Below, in pieces: positions 46,992 through 58,962 of a stretch of 64,000 bases of DNA (position 1 is its first letter; every line of letters begins with the position of its first letter). Source of the stretch: Drosophila persimilis (taxonomy: Eukaryota; Arthropoda; Insecta; Diptera; Drosophilidae). The notes below the pieces were generated by a model, which ran no database searches, was not told the DNA's origin, and saw only the letters and a list, made by a program, of their open reading frames with translations. The stretch spans positions 806,001-870,000 of the forward strand of contig NW_020825326.1 of assembly GCF_003286085.1 (NCBI RefSeq), given 5' to 3'. A program made the position numbers and the translations under genes.

Positions 46992-49940
46992 TTTTGCTGT
47001 GGCTCTGATTGTGGAGTATCGTTGATCTGCGCTTATTGTCTGCGGAACGTGAGAGAAAGTTGCGTACCTGAATTATTTTGCCATTATAAAATTCGACACG
47101 ACACGTGTCTGTCGATCCAACCTAAATCGCATGCAGTCAAATTCCAATTAGAAAGGCAATCTTTTGTTAGTGACTACCTTTATTCCCCATTTCTTTTCCC
47201 AATTCCCATTCACCCGCCGAGGCGAAATGGAATGGAAATGGAAGTGTCTGACATAACTCCAAGTACCTCCCGACGGGAGATGCAGGGTGACCCAGCTTTT
47301 GACCTCGAGTTTCTTAAATTTGCTCCGACCCCCCTACGAATGCATAGCGGAAGATGAAGAGAGACAGAGAATCCTATACCTTCTCACCGCTTGGAAGGCA
47401 CTTTCAGTTCCAGCCGTTTCTTCAGTCCGCCCGAGCAACGAATCGAAGTGCTCTTGTGCTTATGCTCTTGTCTTGAAATGGCAGCACGGAACAGAAACAG
47501 ACACAGAAGTTGAGGCGAGTGTTGAATTCTCGACTCGAAACTCTTTTTATTTTACGAGTATTTTTCATTGCGGTTCACCGAATTATTTGGCTGTCTCTTT
47601 ATCTGAGGCCTGCGGCTGTGGTGCCTACATATTAGAGCAGCAGAAGAAGCAACGGCAGAAACTGTGATAAGGCTTGGCCCTGCCGCAATCAGTGGAAAAT
47701 CAAAATTTCCGAGACCACCGCAGACACTGGAAGATATCTGATTGGAATGATGTCAGGGCCGGGAGTGTAAGTTTACCGCAAAGCTGGCTGATATTGCGCG
47801 TGCAGGAAGTGGCGGTTCCAATCAAGGCTCCATGCTAATAAACTCGAAATGAGTAGAAGATCGTTAAAAGACCTAGATCCAGCATGCAACATACACGGAA
47901 AATGACGATTCCAGAGAAGTGACAGCCACGTACTTAGACATCCCTCTCTCTCTTTCTCTCATACTTCTATTATTAGATTGTAGACGAGCGTAAGAAGAGA
48001 TGAAATGGGGAAACCCCGTTTCAATCTCAGCTGAAATATAGAGATTCTTACTGGTGAAATCTTAATGGAGCGCAATTGAACTGACAATTGCAATTTGGAG
48101 GCGGGCTTTGAAAGCGTTGATATTGCTTTGATTATTTGTATGTGATCTGTTGGGGAACGCTGTTGTCCGTTGACTGGCCGAACTGGTTGGATTGGATTGG
48201 ATTGTGTCGTTTGGTTTGGTTTGCTTTCGATTTGGCCCAGACAAAGACCGCAAAATTAAAGGGAAATTGACTGTCAGAGAGAGAAAGGGAGCTTTGACGG
48301 TATCCGGATTGGAAAATTCAGCGCACACCAAAAGAGAACAAGCATAATTGGCTACTTGAAATACATTGTATATTCGTAGAGCTGCATTTTGTCGGGGTCC
48401 AGCTCCATAGATATTGCAATAAGTTTAACAAACTGAGATAGAGACGGGCGAAACCGGTTGCTCATTCCCTCGCAGACTCTCGCTTTCATGTATCTGTACT
48501 ACCAACTAGTTCCATCCCCTGGTACTATCAGCGTTGCGTCAGCTGCTGGCAGTGTAAATGAATGAATGCTGCAAGATTCAGACAATCTTACAATCGTACA
48601 TACAAATGTAGATATGTATAAAAACTTTATTTCCATATCATAAAACACATTTGATCTATTGTACCGTTGCAGTCGCTTTAAAAAATGTCATGGAATCGAG
48701 CATAAAGATAAAATGAGACAGAGACAAGGCAGAAGCAAAAGAGCAGATCATGCAGAGACAGTGCAGCTGCAGCGATTATTTTCTGTCGATGCGTGTGGAG
48801 CAGCAGGGAAAAGGGAAACGAGAAGAAGGAGGGCGAGAATGTTATGTTACAGTGAGTTGCGATCAAAAACTGAAATTAATCAGAGGAAACGAAACCCTAC
48901 ACACAAGAGCACGCATGCGTATGTAGTTGTACGCATAACGGTTCAATGGCGAATCACTGATAAAATGATCGTCAGAACTGATAAACGTAATCGGCATACA
49001 AGCGTTCCGAGTTCGGTCTTCGATTATCGATTAGAGTTTTGGTGTAATTTTAACTGTTGTTGTTGTTGCTATACTTACAGCAGCTGGTGTGAAATTCGGG
49101 ATGTTGTTTTAATGCTGCGAATTCTGCGATAAAGCCGGCATCAATGAATCGATTCAGCGGAATGTGTGGCTAAAACAATATCAACAATTAACAAAATACA
49201 TAAACTACGTCCGTCGTCAGCAATAAAATGTGAGCAGAACAATGCCGCCTTGCAACGACCCGTGCGAGACTAGTGCAGCAGCGTTCCAGTATATTTCCAG
49301 CTCTATGCACATATCATTTCATCGTTTAACATACATAAATGTAAATATGTGGTAATAGCAGCCATCACAGAAATTGGTTCGGCAGCATCGCGATTTCCAC
49401 TAGATGACAACGCCCCCGTTGGCACCCTGCGTCAACATCCATTTAGTTACGATAATTATTACAAAAACGCGAGCTATTTCCACGAATACAGGCTCACATT
49501 TGTGTTATTTAATCACATACATATTTGCGTGTAAGATACACTGCCGTTGTGTGCGTATCGATGGATCAAGAATTGCTTGCACATAATCAAGCTGCTGCAA
49601 TTGTCCAGCTCTTTTTTTATCCTACTGTAATGGCTTACTTGTATTTGCCGTTTTGATAAAACAATCTGCGCACGACGTCCGCCCGCAGACAACTTGTTCG
49701 TACGATTGTTGATGAATTAATTGCGAACATATGTTTTATTATTCAAAACCGCGATACTTACTGCACAAAGTGGCACTAAAAAATGACACACAAAGATTTG
49801 CAATGGGATGATAAATGAATGCTGAAGCAAAACACAATTGAAAAGTAATTGCCAATTTTGTTTAGGTGCATCTTCAAAAGATTATTTTTTGGTGGTATAG
49901 TGAATTTAAAATAAATTAATAGATAAAACAGCTGCAATCG
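46992..49940 (-). other. Ctr1A 5' region
   Basis: Nearly 3 kb without a supported coding exon. Probably 5'UTR exons and introns of Ctr1A, since the next minus-oriented promoter signal is at 49941-49975. CT repeats lie near 47945-47962 and CA/TA-rich DNA near 48595-48625. Confidence 0.35.
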
Positions 49941-49975
49941 CAGTGTGACCAAACCGCTGCACCGATCTATCGATA
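49941..49975 (-). promoter_or_regulatory. motif 1 plus DRE, probable Ctr1A promoter
   Basis: CAGTGTGACCA (49941-49951) is the reverse complement of the Drosophila core-promoter motif 1 (YGGTCACACTR, bound by M1BP), so it faces left. A perfect TATCGATA lies at 49968-49975. The pair fits a Ctr1A promoter about 2.95 kb before its ATG, and may also serve the ZNF593 homologue 300 bp to the right. Confidence 0.5.
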
Positions 49976-50269
49976 TACCAGCGTTATCGTGCTCCTTTCA
50001 TCGCCAGCAAGTAGCGGTCGAATGTTTTTGCGTAGTAATTTAAAGAAAACGTTTATTTGCGTAGCAGGTGTGAATAACATACACATTAAGTCGCTATCTT
50101 ATATCATAATTGTTCTAATACTTTTACGGGCCTTTCGCACTTTTTAGTTCACCCCTAGCATCTGTTATTGTCCATACGAGCAGGCAATAACAAAAACACG
50201 TGCAGTCCAGAACGAAGACAAAACAAAGATCTGTTTTGCACTGCAAGAAGTGAATAAAAAAGCCTCATT

Positions 50270-50764
50270 ATGGGAATGGTAACGAAGCGTAAGAAGATGC
50301 ACTATGGTGATACGCACCTGCAGCGTCGCTGGCGCGTCCGAAACCGCCGTCGCGATCTGGACCAAATCGATGACGATCTTCGCACCCGCAGCGGCGAGTT
50401 AATCAATCAGAACGTTGACTTGGAGAAGCCAGGCTTTGCCCAGTTCTACTGTGTGCACTGCGCCAAATACTTCATTGACGACACAGCCATGCAGGGACAC
50501 TTTCGCACCAAAGTTCACAAGCGGCGCCTCAAGGCCCTTGAAATAGAACCGTATAGCATAGAGGAATCTGAGCGTGCCGCAGGTCGCGGCAGCTTTCAGA
50601 AGGCCAAGAAGCGGGGCATAGAAACACAGCCCACAAAGGAGGAAGTCATCGCCGGAAAACGCATCAAAGTTGAGGAGAAAGTGAAAACCACAGACACCGA
50701 TTCGACACCAGCAACAAATCCGGCCAGGGCGACGCGCAGCAGACCCCAAAAGATGGAAACTTAG
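50270..50764 (+). CDS. CG3224: ZNF593/Bud20-type ribosome biogenesis factor
   Basis: A 164-residue single-exon CDS. The N-terminus is very basic (MGMVTKRKKMHYGDTHLQRR), then RRRDLDQIDDDLR, then a C2H2 zinc finger (FYCVHCAKYFIDDTAMQGHFRTKVHKRRLK). This is the conserved plan of human ZNF593 and yeast Bud20, shuttling factors on pre-60S ribosomal particles. The C-terminal 60 residues are Lys/Glu/Thr-rich and probably disordered. ATAAAATGTAATAAA sits just after the stop. Confidence 0.92.
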   Translation: MGMVTKRKKMHYGDTHLQRRWRVRNRRRDLDQIDDDLRTRSGELINQNVDLEKPGFAQFYCVHCAKYFIDDTAMQGHFRTKVHKRRLKALEIEPYSIEESERAAGRGSFQKAKKRGIETQPTKEEVIAGKRIKVEEKVKTTDTDSTPATNPARATRSRPQKMET

Positions 50765-51479
50765 CAAACCTAAGCTTTTGATAAAATGTAATAAATATGA
50801 GCCCGTTGAGACGAGATATTAAATAAAACCCAACTGGGATTGGATTGAATTGTTGTTACATTGTGAGCGCATCGTATAAATATATTCTCTCTGCATATAT
50901 GTATGCATGTATCTCTGTTTATAAGTCGTTTCGATATACATACATAGATGGGTAACTTATAACTATTCGAACTATGAACCAAATTTACATACATACATAT
51001 ATGTATGTACACGTAATAGAACAGAGTTCCATCCGAATGGGGAGTGCGTGAGCATCAAGAAGAGAAGATTGCAAAGGTTCTGCTACTACATATATGTATA
51101 AAATAAACTTCATATTATATTTATTGTATTCCTTTACAGTATTTTTCACTTTTCTCTCTTATCCTTTTCAATTTTTGGTATTTTTTTTCTCTTATTTTTC
51201 ATGGTTAACACTGCTATAAATATACATGTATAGTATGCATACTTTCTTTTTGGTTTCCTTTTTTTGAGTATATGATAGACGACTCTTCAAATTTAAATGA
51301 GAAGCAAATTTGAGGTAAGTATATGTGGCCGGGGGCGGCGGATGTGAGGCTGAGGTGCTTGTTCTAGATGCGCGCCCTGGGTAGCGAACAAGCTGAGATG
51401 GTTGGTGTATGTACAGATATTGTATGGTGATTTGGAAGAGATGTATAGTCTATATACAATGTGCAGGGAACGACTAGCT
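50765..51479. other. convergent 3' regions of the ZNF593 gene and Cdc7
   Basis: No ORF of interest. AT-rich with ACATACATATATGTATGTA-type palindromic DNA at about 50988-51008 and several poly-T runs. It presumably holds the two 3'UTRs. Confidence 0.4.
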
Positions 51480-54400
51480 TTATAGCTTATTGAGCACCGT
51501 CTGGAGCTCCTCCAATTTGGCGGGATACAGCAGCTGCTGCTCTATCTCCAGCTGCTGCAGCGGCTGTATTCCCATTGAGACGGCTCTATTGGCAAAACGG
51601 CGACGTGTCATCTGCCTAGTGGAAGCGGTGCGGCCCTTGCGGGGCGTGTTGGCGACTTGCTCATCACCACCCGACTGTGTGCACTGGCCTTGGCCCTGAC
51701 AGTTGAAGAAAGAATGCTGCAGGGCCTCGGCGGCGGTGATGCGCTTGTGCGGATTGACCTCGAGAAGGCGCTCCAGCAGGTCGTAGGCGGAGGCGGGGAA
51801 GACCTCGTAAGGCTCGAGCGGTTCGGTCACATAATCACTCTCCTCACACAGGCAGTTGAAAAAGTACTGGTCACAGTTCTTGCAGACCTCGCACTGACCG
51901 TCGGGTGCCTCGTACTTCTTCAGCATCTTTGCATCGCTGAAGATGGCTCGGTTTCGGAACCGCAGGCAGAGTTTGCGTAGGTTTAGCGGACGGGAACGCT
52001 GGCTGAGGGTGACCATGCGTTCCAGGGCCAAGGCCGTCTTGCGTATTTCCTGGTCTCCGAAGATGGTGACTATCTCAGCCAGGGCTATGTAGTCGTTGGG
52101 TGCCTTGAAAAACGGATAAACCGATGACATGAGCGAGAGAAAGATTACGCCGACGGACCACACATCCACGGCCGTGGTCTGGTCCGCATACTTGAGCAGC
52201 ACCTCGGGTGGACGGTAGCCAGGAGTGCCAGCCCGCGAGGCGTGCACCTCCTTCTTCATAAGACAGTTGAGGCACACCGCCGGGTTGGCGAAGCAGAAGC
52301 ACTTGGCACTGTTTGTGGATCCAGTGGCGCTTCGGTTTGTGTTGTACTTGCTGCATGTGCTTGCGGTGCCTGTGCCCGTACTTGTAGTCTGGTCCGGTTG
52401 CATGTGCTGTTGTTGCTGGTGGATGTTCTGAGTGGAAAGCTGTGTCTCTGGTACCTGAGGGACAACCTCTTTCAACTCATTTTGGGCATGGGCAATCTCG
52501 TTGACCGGCTTAAGCGGCATCTTGCTCCAGCCGCCCTCCTCGTTCAGCCGCATGCGCTTAACTGCTCCACCCAGGCCGGCATCGGCTGCGGCCACCGCTG
52601 TAGCAGCAGCAACTGTTGTCTGCAGTGCCTCCGTTTCCCTGTCTCTGAAGCGCTTGCTGTGCGGACCACCAGCCCCTCCAGTGTGGCGGCTGCGCTGCTC
52701 CTGCTGTCCTACGGCCGTGCCCGGGGCCGGGACCGGAGGACTGACATGTTGGGCCAGCCCAAAGTCCACTAAAAGAAACTCGCGGCGCCGGCGGTTGTAC
52801 AGGAAGTTGCTGGGCTTTACATCCCGGTGGATGACGTTGAATTTGTGGACGTGGCGCAGGGCCACCAGCAGGTTGCGCATGTACAGCCGAATCTCTGACA
52901 CGTCCATTTTGGTGTAGAAGTCATGGAATCGGTCGTGCGGCATGTATGGCATCACGAAGGCGGCTGAGGCGTCACATCGCAGGCAACAGTGGATTCCCAC
53001 GACGTTGTCCATTCCGCTGTCAATGAAAAAGAGGGAGATAACAGTAGATTAGGGACTATCCAATCTATAGATCTAGCACCCTAGGACCCTTTGGTCTAGA
53101 TCTGTTTGCATGCACATAACAAAAAAAACCGCCCACACACAACCAAACAAACACTCTCCCCGCCTCCTCTCAGTGTGCCAGTCTGTGACAGCGTGTCGAC
53201 GTCACACAGCGATGAGCGATAGGAATACGCGAGCAATCGGCATGACTGGTCATAATTATCGTCGTTGTGACGCAATTGGACTACGGAATTTGCGCAAATT
53301 GCTTGAATAGACAAAAATCGCCGTGGGTCGTCTGCTTCGAGAGGAAAATGAGGAGGCAGCCGGCTAATGTCATGCAAGCATGTACAAGTATATGTATGCG
53401 GCCGGACTGAGGTTGGAGTCATCTCAACGTCATCACTGCTGTTCACCTACGCGACCACTCTGGCTCGTCTCTCTTGTCCACACCCTCGACTAGTGCGCTC
53501 TCCATGAGCGGTATTGGTATATTGGGTCAGCTTACCCGACCAGCCGTTAGCGAGATACTCTTGCGCCAGGCGGTTTAAAGTGGTATGGAACGGATTGGGT
53601 ATGTGTCGGCTAGCAGCCATCGAAACGCTGTGTCTAATCTAATCTCAAAGCAACTGCTGCCGCTGCTCGCAGTTATTGAATTGATAAGCGGCTGTTTAAA
53701 GTCGAGGATATGCAAATATCTCCATCAATTTATTTGATTCATCATTTTTTGCCACTAGCACGACCCAATCGTCATTGGAGCGGGAGAAACCGCTGAGGCG
53801 AGGGCGGATAGACAGACAGACACAGAGTGACAGCACTTAAACTGTAAATGAGCACGTGAATGGTGTGTGCAAGTGCAAGTGCAATAAACGTTCATTCGTT
53901 TCATCGCTGGCTCGTTCGTGCGTTTGTTCGTCTGTTCGTTCGTTCGGGCTGCCAACTTAAATAAATTGCAATGACGTAGATTGCGGAGCGGCGGCTGCCG
54001 GTTACCGGCTGACGTCGGTTACGTTAGCGACTTCTGACGCAAACGAGGACGAAAACGAACACAAACCCACCACACCACTGTGTGGCAGAGCCACGCTACG
54101 GGTATACATATATCTCTACGTATGTGGATACTACGTCGGTTTTGGGTGTTTGTGACGGGGTGGCGACCCTGTTGGAACCTACCCCATTTTGGTCATGCAC
54201 TGGAGCTCCTTCATAATCCGGTCGGGATGGCTGGTGGGTATGTGGTGCTTGATGGCGAACTTGCGCCGCATGCTCTCCGGAAGATTCGCCTCTCGCTTGA
54301 GCGTGGCCAGCAGTACGGTGCTAAAGGTGCCGTTGCCTATCCGGCTCTGTACGTCAAACAGATGGCCCACGTCCGGGATGCGCGTTAGCAAGTCAGTGAT

Positions 54401-55038
54401 GGCATCTGTGGGGAGGGAGAAATAAGAGTAGGGGTTTTTAATCAAGAGCTAAACACATTCTACAGGTGCTACCCATTCGCACGTTGAAAACGCACCGCAC
54501 GCAATAGATTTGGAAATGCGCACAAAACTCTTCCTTCGCAATCCCACAAAAATGCTGGCAATGAGGTAGCTTCGTCGTACATACCTTCGCTTTTGTTACG
54601 CAGCTTCATCAATCTGGCTCCTGTGGCTATATCGAGTTCCGTTCCTGATGGTGGTGCGGCTTCTGCTGCATCTACGGCTCCCACTACTGCTCCTGCTGCC
54701 TCTGCAGACGGCAACTGCTGCTCCACAATGGGCGCTCCGTTTTGCTCCACAGTGGGTTTTACAAGGGGCTGGCTATGGACAGAACTTACGGCTAGCCCGC
54801 TATCATTACAGTTGGTGCTGTGGCTGAGCTGCTTTTGCAGCTTTGTCACTGGGTTTCTGACTCTGGCCGGCGTATCCAGGCGAGTCGCTTGCCTGGCGTG
54901 AATACCACCGCCACCACTAACGAGGAGAAGGGGACTGTTACCAGTATAAAACTGGATTGTGTTATGCTTGGATTTGCGGTTGTGCTGGGCATGCTGCTGG
55001 TGCACAGCCATCGGCTCGTTGTTGAAGCGCTCCGCCAT
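51480..55038 (-). CDS. Cdc7: CDC7 replication-initiation kinase
   Basis: Coding exons on the minus strand 54585-55038, 54183-54405 and 51480-53016 encode 737 residues. The ATG at 55038 (MAERFNNEP) is the first in frame. Kinase landmarks are the glycine loop GNGTFSTV (175-182), Lys204 in FAIKH, HRDVKPSNFL (289-298) and DFGLAQ (310-315). A long insert rich in Gln, Thr and Cys (about 320-500) precedes GTPGYRPPEVLL, and further insertion (CEVCKNCDQYFFNCLC) follows in the C-lobe. Large kinase inserts are diagnostic of CDC7. With Dbf4/chiffon it phosphorylates MCM subunits to fire origins, here sharing the region with Mcm6. Positions are rough. Confidence 0.95.
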
Positions 55039-55466
55039 TGCAGGGTTCAACTGATGGGTCTGGAGCTGGGCTGGGAGTATTTTATTGTGGCAATAGTGGA
55101 CTGTTGCTGTTTCTGTTCATCGGCTTGGTCCATGGGGCTGTGAAATGAGACGAGCTTTTTCTGAACGACTCCCTGCGAGCGTGAGCGTTTGTTTGACGCG
55201 TGCGTGTGCGTTCGTGATTGCGACGTCCAGAGCTACCGTTTTCCCAAGAATTGTCGAGAGAAGGATCTCTGTTGTGCTCTAGATATTTATATACTGAAAA
55301 TTTTGTTTGTCGAGAATTAAAACGGTTCGGGCGTAGTGATTCTCCACTACTCCAGTGTGTTTCTGTGCACACAATTAATTTTTGACCGAATTGTCGAGTG
55401 CTTCAACTGCAACTGACGTACATCGGGCTGCCTGCCGTGCGGTAAAATTGTCCAACGCCTACTTAC

Positions 55467-55790
55467 TTGTCTAGTCTTGGGATTTGGTTCTGTTTCAACT
55501 TCCTATTGTTGTCGCCGCCGTCCCCAGCTTGGGCTGCCGCCTGGGCCGCCCTTCACTGCTCAGTCTTCTTCAGCGGTGGCGCTTCGCCCGCGACTTGGTG
55601 GCGTTTGGTTTTGGCCGATTTTCTGCGTTTGAAAGACTGGAAACATCTACCACACTTTGCGTATTATCTAATTAATTTGCGCAGCGTTGGAGGCTCGTCT
55701 GACTTTCGTTTTTACGTATTTTCTTCGACGACCCCGAGCAGAATTCGCTTGCATTTGCATTTCGCACTTATCGGCTATCGATAAATGCCA
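55467..55790 (-). other. probable 5'UTR exon of Cdc7
   Basis: A minus-strand GTAAGT donor (complement at 55461-55466) ends a purine-rich stretch that starts near the DRE at 55776. A CCAG acceptor lies a few tens of bases before ATG 55038. I infer a non-coding first exon spliced to the exon that holds the start codon. Confidence 0.45.
55776..55783. promoter_or_regulatory. DRE TATCGATA (Cdc7 promoter)
   Basis: Perfect DRE followed at 55810 by a second near-match (TATCGATT). DREF-driven transcription of replication genes is well known in flies, which fits Cdc7. Confidence 0.55.
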
Positions 55791-56093
55791 GGCGCGCCAG
55801 CTGATGATGTTATCGATTATTCTGGACTACCAACTCGTAGTAAATAACTTTAAAAATATTCAAAAATACACATATATTTAGCATGGGGTTTTAACTTGGA
55901 TTACATGCATACATTCACATATTGTAGATGACAGGATACTCTCGCCAAATAGGCGGCTAAAAGAGCGAGGAACATTAAGGATACCATACTTAACGCAACA
56001 TAAAATAATACATTTTGATACAATAATTAAAACGAAAGCAAGACAAATTTTTAGTGATCGACACATTATTTAGTATATATGTATGTATATAGA

Positions 56094-57825
56094 TCAGCGG
56101 TCGGTGTGTCGACCGCCGTATTCCTCGCGAAGCAATGGCAGGCCAATGGTGTAGGTGGCGCTGCTGGCGTTGACCGATTGGTTCGTGTCTGTGCAGCGGA
56201 CACAAGGCCCAAGAAGGCGTAGCATGCGAGTGCCCATCGAAGTTCTCTTGTGCCTGAACTGCACGTGGGACTGGTTCAAAAGGTTGGTCTCACTTGTTCC
56301 GGAATTTTGCTCTGGATTGGAACTTTGACTTACATTAATAGACCTCACTTCGATGACGCGGCTCCTGCGCTTGTCGAAAAAATAGATGCCGTCACTGTGA
56401 CCCCAATCTTGCATCGGCGGGTAGATGCTGCCTTGGGGCTGGCGATGGTACGGTGAGCGCAAATCGAGGGCTTCAACCTCGATGGCAGAGTCGTTGCTGC
56501 TTGGGTGACTGCTCTCAGAGTTGTTGGGGGCCGCGCCCCGTCTGGAGGTGATGGCTCGGGAGGATGAATGGCCAGTGGAGGTGGTGCCTGGCAGGAAGAG
56601 TTAAGAGACAAAATAGAAAGGTTGGAATGCCTTTCGAGAGTACGCACCATTTCCATTAGGCTCTGCTTCGGTGCTGTCGTTGCTGAAGTCCAGCGAGTGC
56701 GGCTGGATGTTCTTCTTCGGTTTTCCGGCATTGGGCTGACGGGCGGCGGGTGCCACGCTCAGCAGGGCCACCTCAATGGAACCGGCACTGCTATCGTAGG
56801 TGAGATTGTTCGTATTGGAGCCGGGAAGCGGCGTTCCGCTATCTGCAATGGCGACCATGTTCGATAGTCGGGATATGTTCGGGGCATGGGAGAGTAATTC
56901 GTGGTCGGTTTGTGTGGCCTTAGGGACGCTCGCGGGCGGACAGAAGTTGAGGGAACGAAGCGAGTAACTTTGATTGCGTTTCAACTTCTCTTTGCAGTCG
57001 GTCAGATCGGTGCGCAAGACGTCAAAGTTGCGCCGCAGCTGCATGTTCTCCATTGCCTTCTCGTCCAGCTTGGTCTGCAGATAGTCGCTGTAGGACTTCA
57101 GGTCCTCCTTGTCATTCTGCAGGCGCTCATTCTCGCTGAGCAGGCGCTCGTAGCTGTCGTTGGGGGTTTTGGCATCAGTTATGTTTCCCGCACTGCTGTT
57201 ATCCAGAGACTCGTCCAGATTGTGCAACTCGTCTACACTGAAGTGGGCCCCGCGCTCTCTGGCTGTGGGCGTCAAATACTCCGGCATGGAGCTGTGGCGC
57301 TGGAACTTCTTGGTCGCATTGCGACGCTGTTGGTCCTGGGCATGGATATCCGCTATGTACTTTGCCACTTTGCTAGTCACGTGTTTGTAGCGCCGTTTTG
57401 TGTGCGCCGAGTGAATATCCTGGTAGGAGACAGACTTGCTGCTCCGGGCGCTTTTTATCTGAAGTTCGGAATTACCGTTCGCTAGGGCAGAATCCTCAAA
57501 ATCTGCATTAACCACAACGATAAGTGGGAACGCTAGAGGATTAGGAATGTGATTGCTTACCTTTGTCTACCTCTTCCTCTTCTTCACACTGGTCAAGGCC
57601 CACCGGGTCACTGACACAGGTCTTGGCGCTCTTGTTGGCGGCATCGATGAACGAACTCTCATCAGAGCAATCGCTGGTTAAAAATGGCGCGGGATTGCGC
57701 TCAAATGCCTCTGGCTGATCGTGTTCGCCAAATTGGCTCTTGAACTGGCGTGAAGCACCTATGCTCGCACTATTAAGCTGTTCGAACAGCTCGTCGGCGG
57801 GAAAGCTCTCGTCTTCCAGGCTCAT
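56094..57825 (-). CDS. swa: Swallow, maternal bicoid mRNA localisation protein
   Basis: Exons on the minus strand 57561-57825, 56648-57502 and 56094-56587 encode 537 residues (D. melanogaster about 548). The start MSLEDESFPADELFEQLN, the block SAKTCVSDPVG, the block SVSYQDIHSAHTKRR, the tail SNDSAIEVEA and the end MLRLLGPCVRC match swallow as I recall it. A central coiled coil (about residues 185-250) is the self-association and dynein light chain region. Swallow acts in oogenesis in anchoring bicoid mRNA at the anterior pole. The flanking regions are clearly diverged from D. melanogaster, in keeping with a fast-evolving maternal gene. Confidence 0.94.
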
Positions 57826-58136
57826 ATTTTACAAAAACCACAATGTGAACACAATTTAACCTTTTTATTAACGCGACATACACTTAGTATTGGCACAACT
57901 GGAAGAGTGCCGTTACTTTAGTATAAGACGGAGAGCTGCCAACTTTCTAAAACTGAAAATACTCTGCCTCAAAAAAGACGAATACAAACGATATTAATCG
58001 ATGAGAGCCAATGTGCTTTACGAGGCTTTTGTCATTTTATAGTACATTCTAAACAAGACGGCGCCGGCGTCAGTAAATTTACTCGAAATTTCCAACAAAT
58101 TTAAAATAAGTAAAGCAATATCAAAAAAATTGTGCG
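57826..58136. other. divergent promoter region, swa/CacyBP
   Basis: About 310 bp between two divergent start codons. AT-rich, no perfect DRE (ATCGATGAG at about 57996 is a partial match) and no TATA box recognised. Confidence 0.4.
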
Positions 58137-58962
58137 ATGTCGATGGAACAGGTAAATAAATCTTTAGTCATCATCTGTTTTCCGAGTAAAATTAACTCTC
58201 ATTCGGTTTTACCCGTAAAAATAGCTTAAGTCCGATGTAGCCGAATTTGCTGCTTTGCTGGAACAGGCGAAAAGCGCCCGCATCAAAGGTGTTCTCACTA
58301 CAGGAAAGGCAGAGGCGGAGCGCGAGATTGTCAACCTGGAGATGAAGGCACGCCTCGCCGCAGAGCGCCAGTCGTCTAGTTCAAGCGATACTAAAAGGTA
58401 GGACTCAATTTGAGACAAGCTATTTCTACAGCTGATTTCTCTCCTCCCCCAAAGATATCTGCATGAGCTCACTGACTACGGATGGGACCAGAGTGCCAAA
58501 TTTGTCAAACTCTTCATCACATTGAATGGCGTACAGGGCTGCACCGAAGAGTCCGTCACTGTCAACTACACCGAGACCTCGCTGCAGCTCCATGTGTGCG
58601 ACCTTAGCGGTAAAGACTTTGGTCTGTCCGTGAACAATCTGCTGCACGCGATAGATGTGGATAAGAGCTATCGCAAGATAAAGACCGACATGGTAGCCAT
58701 CTATCTGAAGAAAGCCGAGGAGGGCGTAAACTGGGATGTGCTCACCTCTATTCAGAAGCGCCTTAAGCAGAAGCAGGATACTGAAATGAGCAAGGACACC
58801 GAGAATCCGGAGTCAGCGTTGGTCAACATCATGAAAAAAATGTATAACGACGGCGACTCCAAGACCAAGCAGATGATTGCCAAAGCCTGGACCGAGAGTC
58901 AGGAAAAGTCGCGCATGGGCAAGGAGATTGGCGGAGGCCTCGACGCATTCGGTGACCTTTAA
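58137..58962 (+). CDS. CG3226: CacyBP/SIP (calcyclin-binding protein homologue)
   Basis: Exons 58137-58151 (only 15 bp, MSMEQ), 58225-58397 and 58455-58962 encode 231 residues. The N-terminal helical hairpin (VAEFAALLEQAKSARIKGVL) is followed by a CS (Hsp20-like) domain (GWDQSAKFVKLFITLNG...VHVCDLSGK-like strand pattern). The C-terminus is an SGS domain (VNWDVLTSIQKRLKQK, MIAKAWTESQEKSRMG). CacyBP/SIP links Siah-type ubiquitin ligases to Skp1 and beta-catenin turnover in mammals. The role in flies is inferred by homology. Confidence 0.93.

Noticed and set aside
56901-57485. 194-codon plus-strand open frame
   Set aside because: Antisense to swallow exon 2, which has recognised sequence and consistent splice sites.
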